Below, in pieces: positions 42,328-50,540 of a stretch of DNA of 64,000 nucleotides. The notes beneath the pieces were generated by a model that was not told the origin of the DNA, did not search any database, and was given only the letters and a program-made list of their open reading frames with translations. Within the stretch, counting starts at the first letter, position 1. Each line of letters starts with the position of its first letter. Source of the stretch: Epilithonimonas hungarica (GTDB lineage Bacteria > Bacteroidota > Bacteroidia > Flavobacteriales > Weeksellaceae). Where the stretch lies: the NCBI RefSeq assembly GCF_900102265.1, contig NZ_FNBH01000003.1:1-64000 (forward strand). The letters are read 5' to 3'. The translations under genes were made by a program, and so were the position numbers.

Positions 42328-42673
42328 TCCTACGAATAATATATCACTTTACAAATGCAGTCATCAATCCTTTTAATATAAAGGACTATTGGGACTGCTT
42401 TTTATATAATAATACTTGAAAAAAAGGCATTTTATCTATAACCAGAATTTGTTCGAAGCTACAAGCTTTCTTCTTAATAATACGTGCTTCAGATCATCCC
42501 GACATGTGACGAGCGTCATTTTTTTACCTGTCAATCGATCCCTATCTTTAGTCAATATTTGAAACGTCAATTTTGCAAGGCCTGTCGTTGTTTTTTATTT
42601 ATTGGCAAAAAACTCTAGGTCGATGAGTTGAGGTCCAGATGTTTTATTGCCAATACATTTAAAATATAAACAA
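42328..42673. other. 346-bp gap before the DUF1003 gene
   Basis: No gene. It contains GACTATTGGGACTGCTTTTTA-type A/T-rich DNA and the tandem Crp-like sites and -7 box of the DUF1003 gene (42485-42550, given separately). Transcript leader would be about 115 nt. Confidence 0.5.
42485..42550 (+). promoter_or_regulatory. Promoter with tandem Crp/Fnr-like sites before the DUF1003 gene
   Basis: Distal TGCTTCAGATCA (42485-42496, one mismatch), proximal TGACGAGCGTCA (42507-42518, exact), -7 box TATCTTTA (42543-42550). Centres 22 bp apart; 34 bp to the -7 centre. Confidence 0.58.
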
Positions 42674-43366
42674 ATGCAAACCAGCTACATCGGTCATCAG
42701 GAGATTCCGGAAGGAGAAGAGGTCAAAGGAGCAGACCTTAGAGAAGGTATATATGATCTCATCAATAAAAATTTCCCTCAGTTCGGCAAAGATGATTTTA
42801 TTTCCATTACCGAGCTCAATCAATACAGGAGGTTGTATCTGACCTCATTGATTATCGAGGAAAGGGGAGAGCTGGAGATCATAGACCTGGATGTGATGGA
42901 TGCCATTAAAAATAATTCCATCCTTTCTGAAAATATCCAGGACGAAATCGAGGCAGACCTGACGATTGGAGAAAAACTAGCAGATAAGGTCGCTTCTTTT
43001 GGGGGTAGCTGGACATTCATACTCGTATTCTTCTCATTTATAATGATCTGGATCTTTATCAATATATGGATTTTGTCGACAAGACCTTTCGATCCATATC
43101 CATTTATCTTATTGAATTTAATTCTTTCATGCCTGGCTGCAATCCAGGCTCCCATCATTATGATGAGCCAGAACCGGCAGGAACAGAAAGACAGGATCAG
43201 AGGCGAACACGATTATAAGATCAATCTGAAGGCTGAACTGGAAATAAAACTACTGAGTGAAAAAATAGACCATTTGCTGGTCAACCAAAACAAAAAACTA
43301 TTGGAAATTCAGGAATTACAAACGGATTATCTGGAAGACCTGATGAACGTTCTTAAGAAGAAGTGA
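42674..43366 (+). CDS. DUF1003 family membrane protein
   Basis: A 230-aa protein from ATG 42674. The DUF1003 core (about residues 95-190) contains GEKLADKVASFGGSWTFILV, a first helix, then WILSTRPFDPYPFILLNLIL, a second helix and the conserved APIIMMSQNRQEQKDRIRGE. It ends in a coiled coil. Role unknown; in many bacteria these are cyclic-nucleotide or stress-associated. Promoter as in the other stress genes. Confidence 0.9.
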   Translation: MQTSYIGHQEIPEGEEVKGADLREGIYDLINKNFPQFGKDDFISITELNQYRRLYLTSLIIEERGELEIIDLDVMDAIKNNSILSENIQDEIEADLTIGEKLADKVASFGGSWTFILVFFSFIMIWIFINIWILSTRPFDPYPFILLNLILSCLAAIQAPIIMMSQNRQEQKDRIRGEHDYKINLKAELEIKLLSEKIDHLLVNQNKKLLEIQELQTDYLEDLMNVLKKK

Positions 43367-43464
43367 TCTAATGGAAAAGACCTCAATTGAAAGTAAATAA
43401 CTTCTGATCTTTTCTAGTCAAAATAATGATCAATCATTAACAGTTAATCTTAAAAACATTTACA

Positions 43465-45966
43465 ATGCCTATCCATAATTTCAATATCAAAGGTCTATCC
43501 GATAATGAGGTCATCAAGGCTAGGGAAAAGTATGGACGAAATAAGTTGAATTACAAGAAGGAAAATACTTTCATCGATACTTTCATTCGCATCATGAAAG
43601 ATCCGATGCTGATTTTACTCTTGGTTGCAGCTTCTATTTATTTTATAAGCGGAAAGACAGGTGACGGTATTTTTCTGACGGCTGCCATAGTATTCACGAC
43701 CTCTATTTCACTCTACCAATATTCGAGAAGCAAAAATGCGCTTGAAAAATTGAAAGATCTTTCCCAGCCCAAATGCAAGGTGATCCGAAATGGAAGCATT
43801 GTAGAGATCAAAAGCGAAGACCTGGTGATAGGGGACAGTTTGATGGTGGAGGAAGGAACCCTTATCACAGCAGATGGTAGTATCATCCATTCCAACGATT
43901 TTTCCGTTAACGAATCTATCCTGACAGGCGAGTCTCTTTCGGTATCAAAAGACAAAACAAAAGAAGATCATTTCATTTACAGCGGTACGACGGTAGCCGG
44001 AGGATTAGCGGTCGCAGTGATAACTGCCATAGGCAATGAGACCAGACTGGGCAAGATCGGAAGTAGCCTTGAAAGTATTACCGAAGAAAAAACACCTCTG
44101 GAAAATCAGATCGCGAATTTTGTGAAGAAAATGGCGATTACCGGTGCAATTGTTTTTATGGTTGTCTGGGCAATCAACTATTGGAATTCTGAAAATGTAT
44201 TGAGCAGTTTACTGCAATCACTTACTTTGGCCATGAGTATCCTACCCGAAGAGATTCCTGTGGCATTTACCACATTTATGGCCTTAGGTGCGTGGCGCCT
44301 AATGAAACTGGGCATCGTGGTGAAGCAAATGAAAACTGTGGAAACACTAGGTAGTGCAACCGTGATCTGTACAGACAAGACGGGAACATTGACCGTGAAT
44401 AAAATGAGCGTGGCTAAACTTTTTTTGCTGTCCGCAAATAAAATATTCCAGCCTGGGGATAATTTAACAGTTGATGAAATAGGATTGATCACTACAGCGA
44501 TGTGGGCAAGCGAGCCTATTCCTTTTGATCCGATGGAAATAGCACTGCATCAAACATATCAGGATATTAATAAAAAAGATGAACGGCACAATTACTATCT
44601 TATCCATGAGTATCCTTTGGGTGGAAAACCGCCGATGATGACCCATATCTTCGAAAACAATTCAGGAGAACGAATTATTGCAGCCAAAGGAGCCCCGGAA
44701 GCTTTGATGGCTGTTTCTAGTCTCACTCCAGATGAAAAGCTGCAGATCAATGAAGCGATACAGCTTTTGGCAAAAGATGGATTCAGGGTTTTGGGCGTAG
44801 GCATCTCCAATTTTATAGGAATTCAATATCCTGAAAATCAGCAGGATATTGAATTTCAATTCAAAGGCATCATTGCATTTTATGACCCTCCGAAAAAGAA
44901 TATACAAAAGGTATTGCAGGGTTTTTACGATGCTGGCATTGCAGTGAAGATCATCACAGGAGACAATTCTGAGACCACGCAGGCAATTGCCAGACAGATA
45001 GGTCTCAAGGGCTATAAGGATAGCATTACAGGTGACGAATTGATGAGAATGAGCGATAACGAATTGAATAATAGCGTGATGGAAAATGCTATTTTCACCC
45101 GGATGTTTCCTGAAGCCAAGTTAAAGATCATTACTGCTTTAAAATCCCAAGACCAGATTGTTGCAATGACAGGTGATGGTGTCAATGATGGTCCTGCTTT
45201 GAAAGCTGCACATATAGGTATAGCAATGGGTAAAAAAGGGACAGAGATCGCCAGGCAGGCAGCATCACTGATCTTGCTCGAAGATGATCTGTCCAAAATG
45301 GTGGATGCTGTGGCGATGGGCAGGAAGATCTATACCAACCTGAAAAAAGCTGTTCAGTATATTATTTCAATTCATATCCCGATCATCCTTACAGTATTTA
45401 TTCCGTTGGCTTTAGGCTGGGTATATCCCAACATATTTTCACCGATCCATATTATTTTCCTGGAGATCATTATGGGACCTACCTGTTCCATAATCTACGA
45501 GAACGAGCCTATGGAAAAAAATGCGATGCAACAGAAACCGAAAGCATTGACCACTACTTTTTTCAACTGGAGAGAATTATCTACAAGCATTCTGCAAGGA
45601 CTGGTCATTACCGCAGGTACGTTGTTCATATACCAATACTCTGTTCAAAGAGGTTACGATGAGGCATTGACAAGGACAATGGTATTTACAGTTTTGATCA
45701 CGTCCAATATCTTTCTTACGTTGATCAACCGCTCATTCTATTATTCTTTTTTTACTACTTTGAAATACAAGAACAACCTTGTTTTACTTATCATATCAAT
45801 TACTGTTTTTATGGTAATATTGATGCTTTATGTTAAACCAATAACAGTATTTTTCGGATTTGAGACCTTGAAGCTTTCGGATCTATTGATTTCGGTTTTG
45901 GTGGGATTTATTTCAGTGATATGGTTTGAACTTGTAAAGTTGATCAATCGTTCTGATAAGCATTAA
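43465..45966 (+). CDS. P2-type cation-translocating ATPase (calcium-type)
   Basis: An 833-aa pump. N-terminal cation ATPase domain, TGES dephosphorylation loop (about residues 154-157), membrane ion motif PEEIPVAFTTFMALGAWRLM (about 261-280), phosphorylation site DKTGTLT (D304), hinge TGDGVNDGPALKAAHIG and about ten membrane helices, the last four in a C-terminal cation domain. The PEEIPVA variant occurs in bacterial P2-type pumps often called calcium ATPases; the ion is not certain. It lies at the end of the stress island without a recognised tandem-site promoter. Confidence 0.9.
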   Translation: MPIHNFNIKGLSDNEVIKAREKYGRNKLNYKKENTFIDTFIRIMKDPMLILLLVAASIYFISGKTGDGIFLTAAIVFTTSISLYQYSRSKNALEKLKDLSQPKCKVIRNGSIVEIKSEDLVIGDSLMVEEGTLITADGSIIHSNDFSVNESILTGESLSVSKDKTKEDHFIYSGTTVAGGLAVAVITAIGNETRLGKIGSSLESITEEKTPLENQIANFVKKMAITGAIVFMVVWAINYWNSENVLSSLLQSLTLAMSILPEEIPVAFTTFMALGAWRLMKLGIVVKQMKTVETLGSATVICTDKTGTLTVNKMSVAKLFLLSANKIFQPGDNLTVDEIGLITTAMWASEPIPFDPMEIALHQTYQDINKKDERHNYYLIHEYPLGGKPPMMTHIFENNSGERIIAAKGAPEALMAVSSLTPDEKLQINEAIQLLAKDGFRVLGVGISNFIGIQYPENQQDIEFQFKGIIAFYDPPKKNIQKVLQGFYDAGIAVKIITGDNSETTQAIARQIGLKGYKDSITGDELMRMSDNELNNSVMENAIFTRMFPEAKLKIITALKSQDQIVAMTGDGVNDGPALKAAHIGIAMGKKGTEIARQAASLILLEDDLSKMVDAVAMGRKIYTNLKKAVQYIISIHIPIILTVFIPLALGWVYPNIFSPIHIIFLEIIMGPTCSIIYENEPMEKNAMQQKPKALTTTFFNWRELSTSILQGLVITAGTLFIYQYSVQRGYDEALTRTMVFTVLITSNIFLTLINRSFYYSFFTTLKYKNNLVLLIISITVFMVILMLYVKPITVFFGFETLKLSDLLISVLVGFISVIWFELVKLINRSDKH

Positions 45967-45967
45967 A

Positions 45968-46134
45968 TGGCGACAATTTCCTAGAAAACATATCCTTAAA
46001 AAAGGCAACTCTTATTTTGGAACTGCCAGTTCTGCAGAGGTCACTCCCAACACCATCAGTTGCTACCTGCAAAGCGGGTTCTTACTAAGTGTCAAATATT
46101 CAATCTGTTATTCGAAATACAAGAAGGATGGATG
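45968..46134 (+). pseudogene. Possible remnant of an IS200/IS605-like transposase C-terminus
   Basis: An open frame without a start directly after the ATPase stop reads KKGNSYFGTASSAEVTPNTI, then SCYLQS, before a stop at 46134. The shape (GxSYF-x-T-x-EVT-x-TI-x-x-YLQ) recalls the C-terminal helix of IS200-type TnpA. Too short to be sure. Confidence 0.3.
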
Positions 46135-46242
46135 AGATTTATGATCATGGAAATTTAAGATAAAAAAAGACGAACAGTTATTATCTTAAAATTAATTGAT
46201 AAAAAGCCTTTTTATAAATCTGCCAATCGTTTTCAAATAATT

Positions 46243-46337
46243 TATCTTTGTATGAAAGTTGAAAACTAATGGCAGAAAGTAAAAAATACCCTATTGACAA
46301 TGTGGTAGCTCCGATTCAAAAATTTGATTACGTTTAA
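46243..46337 (+). promoter_or_regulatory. Promoter plus 22-codon NhaA-like leader fragment before the sigma-54 regulator
   Basis: TATCTTTG (46243-46250) is a full -7 box. 18 bp later an ATG (46269) opens MAESKKYPIDNVVAPIQKFD, then Y-V-stop. The PID-x-x-V-x-x-PIQKF pattern is like the extreme N-terminus of NhaA antiporters, so this looks like the stub of a deleted nhaA whose promoter now drives the regulator gene 17 bp on. Confidence 0.4.
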
Positions 46338-46354
46338 TCTCATAATATTTCCAA

Positions 46355-47701
46355 TTGAACACAATCCTCATCATCGACGACGAAGAAAAAATAAGAATAT
46401 TGCTTTCCAGAATTATCAGTTTGGAAGGTTTTGAAGTTTTTCAGGCTTCTGATTTGAAGAATGCCAAAAAGCGACTTGATATTTCAGATATCGATGTTGT
46501 TCTAAGCGATGTTAAACTCCCCGACGGAAGTGGTGTTGAGTTTTCTAAGGTCATCAGGGAAAAACATCCTGCAACCGAAGTTATTCTTCTGACAGCTTAT
46601 GGCAATATTCCCGATGGCGTCCAGGCGATAAAAAACGGAGCTTTCGATTATATCACAAAAGGTGATGATAACAACAAAATCATTCCGCTTGTTTATAAAG
46701 CTGTTGAAAAAGTGGCGCTTAACAAACGACTGATCCAGCTCGAAAAACAACTTGGAGATAAGCTTTCTTTCGATAATATCATTGGAAAATCAAAAACGAT
46801 CCAATCCGCTATTGAGTCCGCAAAAAAAGTGGCAGTAACAGATGCGACCGTTCTTTTAACAGGAGAAACAGGAACTGGTAAAGAAGTTTTTGCACAAGCG
46901 ATTCATAATGCGAGTAACAGAACCAAACATAATTTTATTGCAATCAATTGTTCTGCTTTTTCTAAGGAACTGTTGGAAAACGAATTGTTTGGACACAAAG
47001 CTGGTGCTTTTACCGGCGCTGTAAAAGATGCAAAAGGAATTTTTGAAGAAGCCAACAACGGAACGGTTTTCTTGGATGAGATCGGCGAAATGCCTCTGGA
47101 TCTGCAGGCAAAATTGCTCCGTGTTTTAGAATCCGGAGAATTTCTGAAAGTTGGGGATAACAGGCCTACAAAAGTTAATGTAAGAATCATAGCGGCGACC
47201 AACCGTGATTTGCAGAATGAAATAGAGAATGGCAATTTCCGGGAGGATCTTTACTATCGTATCAATATTTTCAATATTCAGCTTCCTCCGCTTCGTGAAA
47301 GGGTGATTGATATTGAAGAATTGGCAAAATATTTTTTGGCTAAATTCAGCCAGAAAGCAGGAAAGAAAATGACGGCTATTTCTCCCGAATATCTCGAAGC
47401 TCTGAAGCAACATCCGTGGAAGGGAAATATCCGCGAGCTTAGAAACATCATTGAAAGAAGTATTATTCTTTCCGATAGTTTGGAATTAAAATCGGACTCT
47501 CTTCCTTCGGAATTTCAAAAAAATCATTCTGTAAACTCAAGCTCAAAAACGTTATCTGCTTTTGAATTGGCAAGTGCGGAAAAAATCCATATTCAAAAAG
47601 TACTGAATTACGCTAACGGAAATAAAACCAAAACTGCAGATTTATTAGGAATCGCGCTCACAACATTATACAGAAAAATAGAGGAATATCAGATTAAATA
47701 A
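46355..47701 (+). CDS. Sigma-54-dependent response regulator (NtrC type)
   Basis: A 448-aa activator with TTG start (MNTILIIDDEEKIRIL). Receiver with phospho-Asp in VVLSDVKLPDGSG (D52), AAA+ domain with Walker A GETGTGKE (about 170), GAFTGA sigma-54 contact loop (about 225), Walker B TVFLDEIGEMP, and a Fis-type HTH at the end (NKTKTADLLGIALTTLYRKI). In this locus it stands where KdpE stands in proteobacteria and probably activates kdp under low potassium. A terminator at 47727-47755 follows it. Confidence 0.92.
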   Translation: MNTILIIDDEEKIRILLSRIISLEGFEVFQASDLKNAKKRLDISDIDVVLSDVKLPDGSGVEFSKVIREKHPATEVILLTAYGNIPDGVQAIKNGAFDYITKGDDNNKIIPLVYKAVEKVALNKRLIQLEKQLGDKLSFDNIIGKSKTIQSAIESAKKVAVTDATVLLTGETGTGKEVFAQAIHNASNRTKHNFIAINCSAFSKELLENELFGHKAGAFTGAVKDAKGIFEEANNGTVFLDEIGEMPLDLQAKLLRVLESGEFLKVGDNRPTKVNVRIIAATNRDLQNEIENGNFREDLYYRINIFNIQLPPLRERVIDIEELAKYFLAKFSQKAGKKMTAISPEYLEALKQHPWKGNIRELRNIIERSIILSDSLELKSDSLPSEFQKNHSVNSSSKTLSAFELASAEKIHIQKVLNYANGNKTKTADLLGIALTTLYRKIEEYQIK

Positions 47702-47726
47702 AAAACCCTATCATAACAATAGTATC

Positions 47727-47755
47727 AACCCTTTCATTTTGAAAGGGTTTTTTGT
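47727..47755 (+). terminator. Terminator after the sigma-54 regulator
   Basis: AACCCTTTC (47727-47735) and GAAAGGGTT (47741-47749) with a TTTT-type loop, followed by a T run. It ends the regulator transcript 26 bp after the stop and separates it from kdp. Confidence 0.8.
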
Positions 47756-47820
47756 TTTAAAAAATTCAAATTAAATTTTAAATTTCTGATAATTAATTGC
47801 TTGTGAATTTTTTTTCTTTC

Positions 47821-47835
47821 TGGAGTCGGATTTGA
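47821..47835 (+). promoter_or_regulatory. Degenerate sigma-54-type promoter before the kdp mini-ORFs
   Basis: TGGAGTCGGATTTGA has GG and GA at the 10-nt spacing of -24/-12 elements (GC expected at -12) and lies 30 bp before the first mini-ORF, just after a sigma-54 activator gene. The match is weak, so this is only a candidate. Confidence 0.25.
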
Positions 47836-47865
47836 CAATATTCTGGCATAATATAAAAATAGATC

Positions 47866-47979
47866 ATGCAAAAATGGAAGATCAGAATGTACAGGAGACT
47901 GAAATCTTGGCATCTATTAGCAATCCTTTATGGACTTATTATATTCTTTGGAATTACATACAGAATTTTTAATCAATAA
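47866..47979 (+). CDS. Small membrane protein upstream of kdpF (37 aa)
   Basis: Starts MQKWKIRMYRRLKSWHLLAI and continues as a hydrophobic helix (LYGLIIFFGITY) ending RIFNQ. Basic N-terminus inside, one membrane helix. It is 3 bp before the next mini-ORF and opens the kdp operon. I do not recognise a family; a KdpF-like accessory is possible. Confidence 0.55.
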   Translation: MQKWKIRMYRRLKSWHLLAILYGLIIFFGITYRIFNQ

Positions 47980-47982
47980 ACT

Positions 47983-48063
47983 ATGACACTAGTATTAACC
48001 ATCTCGGGTATTGTACTTTTTGTACTCTTTTTTCTAACCGTAAAATATTTTGAAAAGATATGA
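47983..48063 (+). CDS. Second small membrane protein upstream of kdpF (26 aa)
   Basis: MTLVLTISGIVLFVLFFLTV followed by KYFEKI. Almost entirely one membrane helix. Its stop overlaps the kdpF start (ATGA), which argues that it is translated. Its function is unknown; it resembles other single-helix kdp accessory peptides only in size. Confidence 0.55.
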   Translation: MTLVLTISGIVLFVLFFLTVKYFEKI

Positions 48064-48137
48064 CAGCATTATTTATCATCGCCATCGCCGTATTTGCATA
48101 TATGTGCTACGTGCTTGTAAAACCAGAAGAATTTTAA
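48060..48137 (+). CDS. kdpF: KdpF, small subunit of the potassium-transporting ATPase
   Basis: A 25-aa peptide, MTALFIIAIAVFAYMCYVLV then KPEEF. The ending YVLVKPEEF matches the YLVxxLLxPE(K/R)F end of KdpF. It stabilises the KdpABC complex in the membrane. Overlaps the preceding mini-ORF by 4 bp. 96 bp of repeat-bearing DNA follow before kdpA. Confidence 0.85.
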   Translation: MTALFIIAIAVFAYMCYVLVKPEEF

Positions 48138-48160
48138 ACTAATGAATTACAAAGGTTAAA

Positions 48161-48206
48161 TGTAAAAAGTTAGAAGTGGAAAGTTAACCTCTCTTACTTC
48201 TGACTA
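48161..48206. repeat. AAGTGAGAAG-family repeat, copy a (between kdpF and kdpA)
   Basis: AAAAAGTTAGAAGTGGAAAG on the left and CTCTTACTTCTGACT on the right form an imperfect inverted repeat. It is a degenerate member of the family seen at 49931-50022, 50501-50530, 51613-51679 and 53181-53250. Confidence 0.5.
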
Positions 48207-48233
48207 AGAAAATCATTTTTAACTAAAAAGATT

Positions 48234-49931
48234 ATGAACACAGAAATTTTAGGACTTATATTGATGTTTGCGTTGGTGGTATTACTCGCTATTCCACTAG
48301 GTCGATACATCGGTAAAATATTCAGCAACGAAAAAACTTGGCTCGACGGGATCTTTAATCCATTAGACAAACTATTTTATAAAATTGCCGGCATCAATCC
48401 TGAAAAGGAAATGAACTGGAAACAACATCTTGGAGCATTACTTACCATCAACATCGTTTGGTTTCTTATCTCTATGTTTGTGTTGACCAATATGAGCTGG
48501 CTTCCTCTCAATCCGGACAATAACCCATCAATGAGCGGTGATTTGGCATTTAACACCGCAGTAAGTTTTGTGACCAATACCAATCTTCAGCATTATTCGG
48601 GAGAATCCGGGTTATCTTATTTAGGACAATTAACATTAATGTTGTGGCAGTTTATTTCTGCAGGCTGTGGTATTGCCATTGCAGGTGTTGTTTTCCTTGC
48701 CATGAAAGAGAGAACGACAGATAAATTAGGAAATTTTTATTTCTTATTCATCAGAACGTGTACAAGAGTTTTGTTTCCTCTAGCAGTTGTTGTTGCTTCT
48801 TTATTAGCTTTCAACGGAACACCAATGACTTTTGAGGGTAAAGACTCGATCACAACTTTACAGGGAGACAAAGTAGAAGTGAGCCGTGGTCCTGTTGCAG
48901 GCTTTGTAGCGATCAAACAATTAGGGACCAACGGTGGTGGGTTTTTTGGGCCCAACTCTGCACATCCGCTAGAAAACCCAAGTTACTTTACCAATATTGT
49001 CGAGACAGTTTCTATTATGCTGATTCCAATTGCGTTGGTATTTGCAATGGGTTATGTTTTAAGAAGAAAAAAACTGGCGTTGACGATTTTCGGGGCGATG
49101 ACCATAGGTTTTTTGTTATTATTAATACCAACAGTTATTAATGAAATAAACGGAAACCCAGCCATTGAAAAAATGGGAATTGCTCAGAATCTGGGAAGTA
49201 TGGAAGGTAAAGAAGTCCGTTTCGGACCTGCGGCTTCGGCTTATTGGGCAATTAACACAACGGTTACAAGTAATGGCTCTGTCAACGCAATGCACGACTC
49301 ACTGACGCCGCTTTCCGGAATGAATACAATGCTTGGAATGATGGTCAACGCTTTCTACGGCGGTGTTGGTGTAGGATTTTTAAATTTTTACATCTTTATT
49401 ATCCTTGCCGTTTTCATCAGTGGATTGATGGTTGGTAGAACGCCTGAATTCTTAGGTAAGAAAATCGAAGCCAGAGAAATGAAAATCGCAATGATTATCG
49501 CACTTCTTCACCCTTTCTTGATTCTTACAGGAACTGCAATTTCAAGTTATATGGTGGCTCATGATCCTGATGATTATGGAAGTTGGCTAAACAACCCGGG
49601 TTTCCACGGTTTCAGTGAAATGTTGTACGAGTTTACATCTTCAAGTGCCAACAACGGAAGCGGTTTCGAAGGTTTAGCAGATAACAATCCGTTCTGGAAT
49701 ATTGCCTGCGGAATTGTGATGCTGATGGCGAGATACTTGCCAATCATCGGTCCGGTTGCCATTGCTGGAAGTCTTGCTGCCAAAAAATATATCCCTGAAA
49801 GTGCAGGGACACTTAAAACAGATACAGCAACATTCGGTTTAATGGTATTTGCAGTTATCGCAATTGTGGCAGCGTTGTCATTTTTCCCGGCACTAGCCTT
49901 AGGACCTATTGCAGAATATTTTAGTATGTGA
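48234..49931 (+). CDS. kdpA: KdpA, potassium-transporting ATPase channel subunit
   Basis: A 565-aa membrane protein of the SKT superfamily with about ten helices that carries the K+ pathway. One selectivity-filter repeat is seen as AIKQLGTNGGGFFGPNSAHP (about residues 226-245), another as AVSFVTNTNLQHYSGESGL near 110. Length is normal (E. coli KdpA is 557). Works with KdpB and KdpC. Unusually, kdpB is not directly downstream: an antisense gene of 119 codons lies between. Confidence 0.95.
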   Translation: MNTEILGLILMFALVVLLAIPLGRYIGKIFSNEKTWLDGIFNPLDKLFYKIAGINPEKEMNWKQHLGALLTINIVWFLISMFVLTNMSWLPLNPDNNPSMSGDLAFNTAVSFVTNTNLQHYSGESGLSYLGQLTLMLWQFISAGCGIAIAGVVFLAMKERTTDKLGNFYFLFIRTCTRVLFPLAVVVASLLAFNGTPMTFEGKDSITTLQGDKVEVSRGPVAGFVAIKQLGTNGGGFFGPNSAHPLENPSYFTNIVETVSIMLIPIALVFAMGYVLRRKKLALTIFGAMTIGFLLLLIPTVINEINGNPAIEKMGIAQNLGSMEGKEVRFGPAASAYWAINTTVTSNGSVNAMHDSLTPLSGMNTMLGMMVNAFYGGVGVGFLNFYIFIILAVFISGLMVGRTPEFLGKKIEAREMKIAMIIALLHPFLILTGTAISSYMVAHDPDDYGSWLNNPGFHGFSEMLYEFTSSSANNGSGFEGLADNNPFWNIACGIVMLMARYLPIIGPVAIAGSLAAKKYIPESAGTLKTDTATFGLMVFAVIAIVAALSFFPALALGPIAEYFSM

Positions 49932-50022
49932 GAAATGAGAAGTAAAAAGTGAAATGTTAATTTAAAATAATTAGTGTAAGATTACCTAATCCATCTTACT
50001 TCTCACTTCTCACTTCTTACTC
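49931..50022. repeat. AAGTGAGAAG-family repeat, copy b (after kdpA)
   Basis: AGAAATGAGAAGTAAAAAGT (49931-49950) faces CATCTTACTTCTCACTTCTC followed by ACTTCTTACTC (about 49992-50022). The right side contains ACTTCTCACTTCTTAC (50005-50020), identical to 51663-51678 inside kdpB. It ends 9 bp before the stop of the antisense four-helix-bundle gene and may act as its terminator. Confidence 0.65.
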
Positions 50023-50030
50023 TTTAAGTA

Positions 50031-50387
50031 TCACTCACTAATCAATTTTCGCTTTAATCCATAAACCAGTTTTCCGATTAAGTCGAGTTTTGAATTTAAC
50101 TGATTGAAATCTTCATCCGACAGAAATTCTAACTCATATGAAATGATAAACAGAGTATCAAGTTCCGCAATAGAACCTATAGCAATATCAAGAAACCTAA
50201 CAAATTCTTTTTTACTGGTTCTTGCAGCACCTTCGGCAATATTTAGAGGGATTGATAACGCAGCTCTCCGCATTTGCGAAATAATGCCAAAAAGTTCTTC
50301 TTTAGGAAAAGATTTGGTAATGAGATATAAATCTTTTATTAACAAAATGCTGTCGCTCCAGGCTTTTAAATTTCTGTGTGGTTTCAT
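50031..50387 (-). CDS. Four-helix-bundle protein (23S rRNA IVS type), antisense between kdpA and kdpB
   Basis: A 118-aa protein from ATG 50387 (MKPHRNLKAWSDSILLIKDL); an extension of 15 codons is poorly conserved in character. It has four helices, with the family marks KAW near the start, QMRRAALSIPLNIAEGAART (about residues 43-62) and an SxAELDT-type third helix (DIAIGSIAELDTLFIISYEL). Such S23/IVP proteins are found in 23S rRNA inserts and scattered at many chromosome sites; relatives act in diversity-generating retroelements. Its flanks are repeat copies b and c. The kdp operon is otherwise collinear. Confidence 0.88.
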   Translation of the reverse strand: MKPHRNLKAWSDSILLIKDLYLITKSFPKEELFGIISQMRRAALSIPLNIAEGAARTSKKEFVRFLDIAIGSIAELDTLFIISYELEFLSDEDFNQLNSKLDLIGKLVYGLKRKLISE

Positions 50388-50500
50388 CAAAATATGTTTA
50401 AAAACTAAAAATAAGTAAAAATAATTATGCAAATCAACTTCTCAACTTGATTCTGAGAATTAAAACTAAAATTATGTTGAAAATAAAAAACAGTTTAAAA

Positions 50501-50530
50501 ACTTCTAACATCTTACATTTTACTTCTAAC
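50501..50530. repeat. AAGTGAGAAG-family repeat, copy c (before kdpB)
   Basis: ACTTCTAACATCTTACATTT then TACTTCTAAC (50501-50530), a right-arm-like sequence ending 10 bp before the kdpB ATG. With copy b it brackets the four-helix-bundle gene. Confidence 0.5.
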
Positions 50531-50540
50531 AACTAAAAAA

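Larger units (their letters stand above)
45967..46354. other. 388-bp gap between the P-type ATPase and the sigma-54 regulator
   Basis: It holds a possible IS200-like remnant (45968-46134), a strong -7 box TATCTTTG at 46243-46250 and a 22-codon fragment (46269-46337), each described separately. Apart from these it is A/T-rich with no other gene. Confidence 0.5.

Noticed and set aside
43367-43464. Tandem Crp-like sites before the P-type ATPase
   Set aside because: TGATCAATCA-like sequences are present but neither the spacing nor a -7 box fits.
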